Assembly (NCBI GenBank): GCA_947303255.1
Contig: CAMYXL010000017.1
Location: forward strand, 1 to 45,973
Direction: 5' to 3'
DNA length: 45,973 bases
Source: an uncultured Clostridia bacterium
GTDB lineage: Bacteria > Bacillota > Clostridia > Saccharofermentanales > Saccharofermentanaceae
This document shows, piece by piece, positions 40,982 to 45,973 of the stretch (positions within the stretch are counted from its first letter, which is position 1; each line of letters begins with the position of its first letter). The position numbers and the translations under genes are program-made. Below the pieces are notes generated by a model that worked only from the letters and a program-made list of their open reading frames with translations, was not told the DNA's origin and made no database searches.

Positions 40982-42379
40982 ATGACAATTTCTCGAAGAA
41001 TAGTTTTACCATGTGCATGCATGACATTTGTTATGGCAGTGACATGCTGCGATAAGGCGGAAGTAACTGATACTTCCGTAGCCTCAGAAGAGAGCACCAC
41101 GATAACGGTGACGATACCGTCGGAAACTACGGATTATGTTCCGGGCGGCGACGGATATTATTCTCAGCTTGACAGCGGAAAAGGTACGGACGTACAAGAT
41201 CAAGGTTATTCTCCGGATTGTTGGGCTTATTCTTCTTTGGATGTAATGAGGATAACTAATCAGATCGCTTACGGAAATGATCTGGATCTTACAGTAAGTG
41301 AGATAAAGGAATTGACATACGGTCCCAAGGAAGAAGGCATAATGGTTGCTGAGGGAGGCCAGGCAAAGAATATAGCAGGTGGAAGCGATCATTATATCGT
41401 CTGGGTTATGAGTAACGGATATAACGGATATACCGTTATCGAGAACCCGTCCCTTAATGAAGTTTTTGTAGATGAAAATGATGTGTATTTCAGATCAAAC
41501 TGTGCTTCGATAGAGCAGATGCAGGAGATGCTGCGTAACAAAGGTGCCCTTCCTGTTTACGTTAAATACGGTTCAGGCATCATCAATTATAAGGATATGG
41601 CTCTGATAAATGATGATACTAGTTATAACGAGAATAATGGTCCTCAGATCGAAGATAATTATCTTACTCATGAAGCTTTGATAGTTGGCTGGGACGATAG
41701 TTTTCCTAAGGAATACTTTGGTCAGTACGGACATCGCATGCCTTCTACCGACGGTGCATGGCTTTATAAAGAATCCTCAGGAACAACCTGGGGTGACGGC
41801 GGTTATGGCTGGATGTCATATGAATCGACTTTTACCGCAAACGGTTACATCCTGCTGTCTGATTCTTATTCCAAAGTCTTAAGTTACGACAATTCGTTAA
41901 CCTATGGTTTTTCCACAGGAAGTGAGACTACAGTCGCGAACGTATTTCATGAAGGCGGAAAACTGTCAGCTGTAGGTACTTACGTGGGTATGGGCAAGGA
42001 CTACTACGAGTACTTCGGCATGAACGATGATGATCATGACATCACTATCGAGATACGCGATGCCGACTTTAATGAAGTGCTGGCTACTAAGACGGCAACC
42101 TTTGATTTTGACGGTTATTATGTAGTCGAACTCGATGAGCCGATCGATGTCGAAGAGTTTTCCGTTGTCATCACATATCACGGAAATGCCCCTGCAGAAG
42201 GCGAGAGCGCGGGAGAGATCAAATCAGGCGTCAACTATCTTGTTGATTCTGAAGCAGGGCAGTCCTTTGTTCTTTATAACGGCGAGTGGCTCGATCTGTC
42301 AGAAGACTCAACGGCCGAGACCCTCGAACTTGAGCAAAAGACTAATAATGTCTGCATCAAGGCTCTTTTCACAGACTGA
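40982..42379 (+). CDS. Secreted papain-like (C1 family) cysteine peptidase with lectin-like domain
   Basis: 465 aa from the ATG at 40982 (GGGGG upstream; a TTG at 40967 overlaps it). A short hydrophobic signal ends near VTCC, possibly a degenerate lipobox. A Ser/Thr/Glu spacer leads to the C1 domain: VQDQGYSPDCWAYSS with catalytic C80, THEALIVGWDDSF with catalytic H230, and SSGTTWGDGGYGWMSYE where family members read NSWGxxWG. The catalytic Asn position is thus Glu (E264) or displaced. Residues about 300-420 form the beta-rich lectin-like domain that accompanies such clostridial C1 peptidases (HEGGKLSAVGTYVGM, FDGYYVVELDEPI). Extracellular proteolysis or binding is likely; activity is uncertain. 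Confidence 0.85.
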   Translation: MTISRRIVLPCACMTFVMAVTCCDKAEVTDTSVASEESTTITVTIPSETTDYVPGGDGYYSQLDSGKGTDVQDQGYSPDCWAYSSLDVMRITNQIAYGNDLDLTVSEIKELTYGPKEEGIMVAEGGQAKNIAGGSDHYIVWVMSNGYNGYTVIENPSLNEVFVDENDVYFRSNCASIEQMQEMLRNKGALPVYVKYGSGIINYKDMALINDDTSYNENNGPQIEDNYLTHEALIVGWDDSFPKEYFGQYGHRMPSTDGAWLYKESSGTTWGDGGYGWMSYESTFTANGYILLSDSYSKVLSYDNSLTYGFSTGSETTVANVFHEGGKLSAVGTYVGMGKDYYEYFGMNDDDHDITIEIRDADFNEVLATKTATFDFDGYYVVELDEPIDVEEFSVVITYHGNAPAEGESAGEIKSGVNYLVDSEAGQSFVLYNGEWLDLSEDSTAETLELEQKTNNVCIKALFTD

Positions 42380-42408
42380 TTGTAATTTTCGAAAACCAGT
42401 GCTATACT
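42380..42408 (+). promoter_or_regulatory. Promoter of the isochorismatase-family gene
   Basis: TTGTAA (42380-42385), a 17-bp spacer that contains TTTTCGAAAA (42386-42395), and TATACT (42403-42408) with TGC in front (extended -10). Confidence 0.7.
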
Positions 42409-42415
42409 CCTATTG

Positions 42416-42429
42416 TTGAACGCGTTCAA
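42416..42429. promoter_or_regulatory. 14-bp palindrome over the predicted start site (candidate operator)
   Basis: TTGAACGCGTTCAA is a perfect palindrome placed 7 bp after the -10, where a bound repressor would block initiation. Confidence 0.55.
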
Positions 42430-42446
42430 TAACAGGAGATAGACAT

Positions 42447-42962
42447 ATGGGCAAAAAAGCACTTATAGTAGTAGACCTTCAGAAGGATTTTCTGTGTGAT
42501 AACCGAAAACCAATGTTTTCGTACAACACCAAGGAATTGATAGCTTCCGTTAATGATTCCATAGACCGTTACCACAAAAACGGCTATGACGTCATATACA
42601 TAAGGCAGGTCTACCAAAACATAGTCACAAACAGAAAGCTTATCGGATTTACGATAAAGGGAACGCCCGGGGCTGATCTTTATGACGGCCTTAGTGTGGT
42701 AACAGACCACGTTTTCGAGAAGTATTTTCCGAATACATATACATCCAAGCCTTTTCGAGAGTTCATGCAAAGGGAAGGCTATTCGGAGGTCGTACTATGC
42801 GGAGTCGATGAATGCGGCTGCGTAGGTGCTACCGCAAAAGGCGCCGTCAAGGCCGGAATGAAGGTTTATATGAAAACTGACAGCATCGGCTGCAGATTCC
42901 CGGATAACAAATTACAGAAGATGAGAAAGAAACTCCTCAGCATGGGAGTCGAATATATCTGA
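42447..42962 (+). CDS. Isochorismatase-family cysteine hydrolase
   Basis: 171 aa. The catalytic triad of the family is visible: Asp in ALIVVDLQKDF (about residue 10), Lys in VFEKYFPNTY, and Cys125 in GVDECGCVGATAKGAVKAG, with the usual cis-peptide before it. Members hydrolyse nicotinamide, N-carbamoyl amines or similar amides; the substrate cannot be told from these motifs. Cytoplasmic. AACAGGAG ribosome binding site. It has its own promoter with a palindromic candidate operator, so it is likely an inducible single gene. No NAD-salvage partner is adjacent. Confidence 0.88.
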   Translation: MGKKALIVVDLQKDFLCDNRKPMFSYNTKELIASVNDSIDRYHKNGYDVIYIRQVYQNIVTNRKLIGFTIKGTPGADLYDGLSVVTDHVFEKYFPNTYTSKPFREFMQREGYSEVVLCGVDECGCVGATAKGAVKAGMKVYMKTDSIGCRFPDNKLQKMRKKLLSMGVEYI

Positions 42963-42977
42963 ATGTTGCACTGCTCC

Positions 42978-43006
42978 TTGATTTTTCGCGCTAATAATAA
43001 GATAAT
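42978..43006 (+). promoter_or_regulatory. Candidate promoter of valS
   Basis: TTGATT (42978-42983), 17 bp, GATAAT (43001-43006). A palindrome ATATAG-TG-CTATAT (43005-43018) lies over the start region. The leader is under 30 nt, too short for a T-box. Confidence 0.5.
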
Positions 43007-43040
43007 ATAGTGCTATATTTTATTATAAAGGAGCATCTCT

Positions 43041-45698
43041 ATGAGAACAGATGGCATTAGCAAGTCTTTTGATCCGAACGAGGCAGAGCCAAGGCTTTAT
43101 TCGGAATGGATGAACAAAGGATATTTTGGCGCAAAGGTAAATCCTGATAAGAAGCCTTTTTGCGTGGTGATGCCACCTCCGAATATCACGGGACAGCTCC
43201 ATATGGGTCACGCTCTCGACAATACTTTGCAGGATATTCTCATCAGATATAAGAGAATGAAGGGCTTTGAGGCTTTGTGGGTTCCTGGAACAGACCACGC
43301 TTCCATTGCTACAGAGGCAAGGATCGTTGCTACGATGCGTGAAGAAGGCCTTACAAAGGAAGATCTCGGAAGAGAGAAGTTCCTTGAGAGAGCTTGGGAT
43401 TGGAAGAAGCAGTACGGCGGTAAGATCGTTGAGCAGCTCAAGAAGCTCGGTTCTTCCTGTGACTGGTCCAGAGAGCGCTTCACAATGGATGAAGGCTGTT
43501 CTGAGGCTGTTAAGGATGTTTTCGTTAAGTATTACAATGAAGGTTTGATCTACAGAGGCGAGAGGATCATCAACTGGTGTCCACACTGCCTTACATCTAT
43601 CTCCAACGCTGAGGTTGATTATGAGGATCAGGCAGGTGCTTTCTGGCACTTAAGATATCCGTTCGAAGACGGAACAGGTTACGTTGAGCTCGCTACAACA
43701 AGACCTGAGACTCTCCTTGGTGATACTGCTGTTGCTGTTAACCCTAAGGACGAGCGTTATAAGGATCTTGTCGGAAAGAACCTCATCCTTCCTTTGGTTG
43801 GACGTAAGATCCCTGTTGTTGCAGATAACTATGTTGATATCGATTTCGGTACAGGTGTTGTTAAGATCACTCCTGCACACGACCCTAACGACTTCGAAGT
43901 AGGTCTTCGTCATAATCTTGAGGTCATCAACGTAATGACTGATGATGCCAAGATCACTGAAGATTATCCTAAGTATGCCGGCATGGACAGATTTGAAGCT
44001 CGTAAGGCTATCGTTAAGGATCTCGAAGAGGGCGGATACCTCATTAAGGTTGAGCCACATAACCACAACGTTGGTACTTGCTACCGTTGCGGTACTACAA
44101 TCGAGCCTAGAGTATCTCTCCAGTGGTTCGTTAAGATGGAAGAGCTCGCTAAGCCTGCTATCGAAGCAGTTAAGACAGGCAAGACAAAGTTCGTTCCTGA
44201 GAGATTTGATAAGAACTACTTCAATTGGATGGAGGATATCCGTGACTGGTGTATCTCCCGTCAGCTCTGGTGGGGCCATCAGATCCCTGCATTCTACTGT
44301 GATGACTGCGATGAGATCGTAGTTACAAAGGAGAAGTCAGCTGTATGTCCTAAGTGCGGCAAGCCGATGCGTCAGGATCCTGATACTCTCGATACCTGGT
44401 TCTCATCTGCTTTGTGGCCATTCTCCACACTCGGCTGGCCTAAGGATACGGAGGATCTTAAGTATTTCTATCCTACAAATACTCTCGTTACAGGTTATGA
44501 CATCATTACTTTCTGGGTTTCCAGAATGATGGTTGCAGGTTGTGCACACATGAATGAGGCACCGTTTGATACAGTACTTATCCATGGTCTCGTAAGAGAT
44601 TCACAGGGAAGAAAGATGAGTAAGTCTCTGGGTAACGGTATCGATCCGTTGGAGGTCATTGCTCAGTCCGGTGCTGACTCATTGAGATTCGCTCTCGTTA
44701 CAGGTAACGCACCTGGTAATGACCAGAGATTCCAGCAGGATAAGATCGACATGGGCCGTAACTTCTCCAACAAGATCTGGAATGCCATGAAGTTCGTTCT
44801 CATGAACTGTGAAGACGATCTCGAATTCAGCAAGGTTGACGAGTCTAAGTTCACTTTGGAAGACAAGTGGATCTTGAATAAGCTCAACAATCTCATTTCC
44901 GAGGCTTCTTCAAATATCGAGAACTACGATTACGGCGTAGCTTTGGCTAAGATCGTTGACTTCATCTGGGAGAACTACTGCGACTGGTATATCGAGATAG
45001 CTAAGAGCCGTCTTTTCGATAAGGAATGTCCTACAAGACTTGAGGCTCAGTATCTCCTCAATAAGGTACTCGGCATCAGCATGCAACTTCTGCATCCTTT
45101 CATGCCGTTCATTACTGAGGAAGTATACAGAAACCTCGTTATCGACGGTAAGACTGATTCCATCATGATCTCTGACTGGCCGAATGTTTTCGAGAATTAT
45201 AAGTTTGATTCTGAAGAGAAGATGATGAATACACTTATGGATGCTATCAGATCCATAAGAAATATCAGATCCGAGATGGGTGTTGCTCCATCAAGAAAGG
45301 CTCACATTATCGTAGTTACTGAGAATGCTTCGATTGCTGATATGTTCGTAAACGGTAAGGCATTCCTTGAGCGTCTTGCTTCAGTAAGCAGCCTTGAGAC
45401 ACAGAGTGATAAGTCCGGAATCCCTGCAACAGCTGTTGCTTGCGTATTCGCTGGCGGAGAGGTTTATATCCCTCTCGGAGACCTTATCGATATCGATAAG
45501 GAGCTCGAGCGTCTTTCCAAGGAGAAGGATAATCTCCAGAAGGAGATCGACCGTGTTAACGGTAAGCTCTCAAATGAGGCTTTCGTAAGCAAGGCTCCGG
45601 AGAAGGTTATCAATGCCGAGAAAGAGAAGCAGGCTAAGTACATCGAGATGTATAAGGGCGTTGAAGAGCGTATTGCAATGCTCAGCAAAGAACAGTAA
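43041..45698 (+). CDS. valS: Valyl-tRNA synthetase
   Basis: 885 aa, normal for class I ValRS. Charges tRNA-Val and edits threonine. PPPNITGQLHMGHALDNTLQD contains the HIGH box (HMGHA, residues 53-57), and [12 protein letters not shown] is the KMSKS loop (K525). The CP1 editing domain has ATTRPETLLGDTAVAVNP, and CYRCGTTIEPRVSLQWFV with CDDCDEIV and CPKCGKPM marks zinc-binding segments. WFSSALWPFSTLGWP and the C-terminal coiled coil (ELERLSKEKDNLQKEIDRVNGKL) complete the family pattern. AAAGGAG ribosome binding site. Codon bias is that of a highly expressed gene. Not preceded by a T-box, unusual for a Firmicutes synthetase. Confidence 0.98.
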   Translation: MRTDGISKSFDPNEAEPRLYSEWMNKGYFGAKVNPDKKPFCVVMPPPNITGQLHMGHALDNTLQDILIRYKRMKGFEALWVPGTDHASIATEARIVATMREEGLTKEDLGREKFLERAWDWKKQYGGKIVEQLKKLGSSCDWSRERFTMDEGCSEAVKDVFVKYYNEGLIYRGERIINWCPHCLTSISNAEVDYEDQAGAFWHLRYPFEDGTGYVELATTRPETLLGDTAVAVNPKDERYKDLVGKNLILPLVGRKIPVVADNYVDIDFGTGVVKITPAHDPNDFEVGLRHNLEVINVMTDDAKITEDYPKYAGMDRFEARKAIVKDLEEGGYLIKVEPHNHNVGTCYRCGTTIEPRVSLQWFVKMEELAKPAIEAVKTGKTKFVPERFDKNYFNWMEDIRDWCISRQLWWGHQIPAFYCDDCDEIVVTKEKSAVCPKCGKPMRQDPDTLDTWFSSALWPFSTLGWPKDTEDLKYFYPTNTLVTGYDIITFWVSRMMVAGCAHMNEAPFDTVLIHGLVRDSQGRKMSKSLGNGIDPLEVIAQSGADSLRFALVTGNAPGNDQRFQQDKIDMGRNFSNKIWNAMKFVLMNCEDDLEFSKVDESKFTLEDKWILNKLNNLISEASSNIENYDYGVALAKIVDFIWENYCDWYIEIAKSRLFDKECPTRLEAQYLLNKVLGISMQLLHPFMPFITEEVYRNLVIDGKTDSIMISDWPNVFENYKFDSEEKMMNTLMDAIRSIRNIRSEMGVAPSRKAHIIVVTENASIADMFVNGKAFLERLASVSSLETQSDKSGIPATAVACVFAGGEVYIPLGDLIDIDKELERLSKEKDNLQKEIDRVNGKLSNEAFVSKAPEKVINAEKEKQAKYIEMYKGVEERIAMLSKEQ

Positions 45699-45778
45699 TT
45701 TTAAAAAATTAATGATAATAATTGACGATGTATGATAAAATCCTTTTGTGAAACGGATTAGCATTGGTGGAGGTAATT

Positions 45779-45973
45779 ATGGAAACTAATACAATTGATG
45801 AAGAGAAAGTTGCAAAGCTGCCTAAAGAAGGCGTGCATTGTTTTGCTGCTAACGGTAAACAGATAAAGACAAGAAGGATCATCACAATTCCTCTTATTGT
45901 TATTTTCCTTGTTTTGGCTGTTTTCTTCTTTATTGGCAGCTATAAGAACATCATCTTTGCATGTATCTCTATT
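45779..45973 (+). CDS. Membrane protein of unknown function (partial, C-terminus outside window)
   Basis: The first 65 residues are present, starting at the ATG at 45779 with GGAGG (45769-45773). The N-terminal 36 residues are hydrophilic (METNTIDEEKVAKLPKEGVH, then KQIKTRR), followed by a transmembrane helix IITIPLIVIFLVLAVFFFIG and YKNIIF. The basic residues before the helix suggest the N-terminus is cytoplasmic. The frame runs off the end of the window. No family assigned. It lies 80 nt downstream of valS in an AT-rich gap without a clear terminator. Confidence 0.7.
   Translation, partial: METNTIDEEKVAKLPKEGVHCFAANGKQIKTRRIITIPLIVIFLVLAVFFFIGSYKNIIFACISI

Noticed and set aside
42963..43040. 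T-box leader for valS
   Set aside because: Only 78 nt separate valS from the preceding gene, and the predicted leader is under 30 nt, far too short.
43023..44279. Two antisense ORFs of about 209 aa inside valS
   Set aside because: They are complements of a certain valS gene with biased codons, without recognisable motifs or a separate regulatory region.
1..45973. CRISPR array, insertion sequence or prophage
   Set aside because: No regularly spaced direct repeats, transposase, integrase or phage structural genes were seen on either strand.

Overview
The window looks like chromosome from a Gram-positive, low-to-moderate GC anaerobe of the class Clostridia, probably a fibre-degrading gut or rumen member of the Oscillospiraceae/Saccharofermentans type. 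The grounds are strong AGGAGG-type ribosome binding sites, many lipoproteins and secreted proteins with monoderm signal peptides, a GH9 cellulase with CBM3 modules, a GH95 fucosidase, DUF4214 proteins, Mini-RNase III, type III pantothenate kinase and an ECF-type vitamin transporter. This placement is an inference from gene content. No phage, insertion sequence, CRISPR array or plasmid function was seen.

Layout. 1-7.2 kb: a flavoprotein (cut by the window edge) and its TetR regulator face an alkaline-phosphatase-superfamily hydrolase. A leftward group follows (membrane protein, PHP hydrolase, TraX-like membrane protein), then a rightward GH95 fucosidase. 7.2-14 kb: a leftward operon of three paralogous secreted proteins, each with a DUF6273-like N-terminal part and DUF4214 modules at the C-terminus. 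14-16.4 kb: an Lsa-type ABC-F ribosome-protection gene behind a leader with an attenuator, followed by a small DUF6054-like gene. 16.5-23.5 kb: a lipoprotein, an Rsm22-type methyltransferase, a glycosyltransferase, a TerB-like zinc-ribbon protein and two alpha/beta hydrolases. 23.5-28.7 kb: a small Cys-containing secreted protein, a pantothenate pair (ECF S component and divergent CoaX), two small proteins and a surface-anchored lipase-like protein. 28.7-31.3 kb: a lipoprotein GH9 cellulase.

31.3-46 kb is mostly housekeeping. A structured non-coding RNA with its own promoter and terminator is followed by a 54-aa ORF, then cysS-mrnC-rlmB-lipoprotein, a convergent tyrosine phosphatase, tRNA-Arg(ACG), trigger factor, clpX (with no clpP beside it), a ROK sugar kinase, a papain-like secreted protease, an isochorismatase-family hydrolase, valS, and the start of a membrane protein cut by the window end.

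The most interesting non-coding signals are: the roughly 166-nt RNA at 31329-31494, whose family I cannot name; the ABC-F leader with promoter, tiny ORFs, a possible anti-terminator and a terminator; a TetR autoregulatory promoter with an operator filling its spacer; an 11-bp-arm dyad between the pantothenate transporter and a divergent gene; and a TTTTCGAAAA palindrome that recurs mostly between genes. All calls come from reading the sequence; no database search was run.
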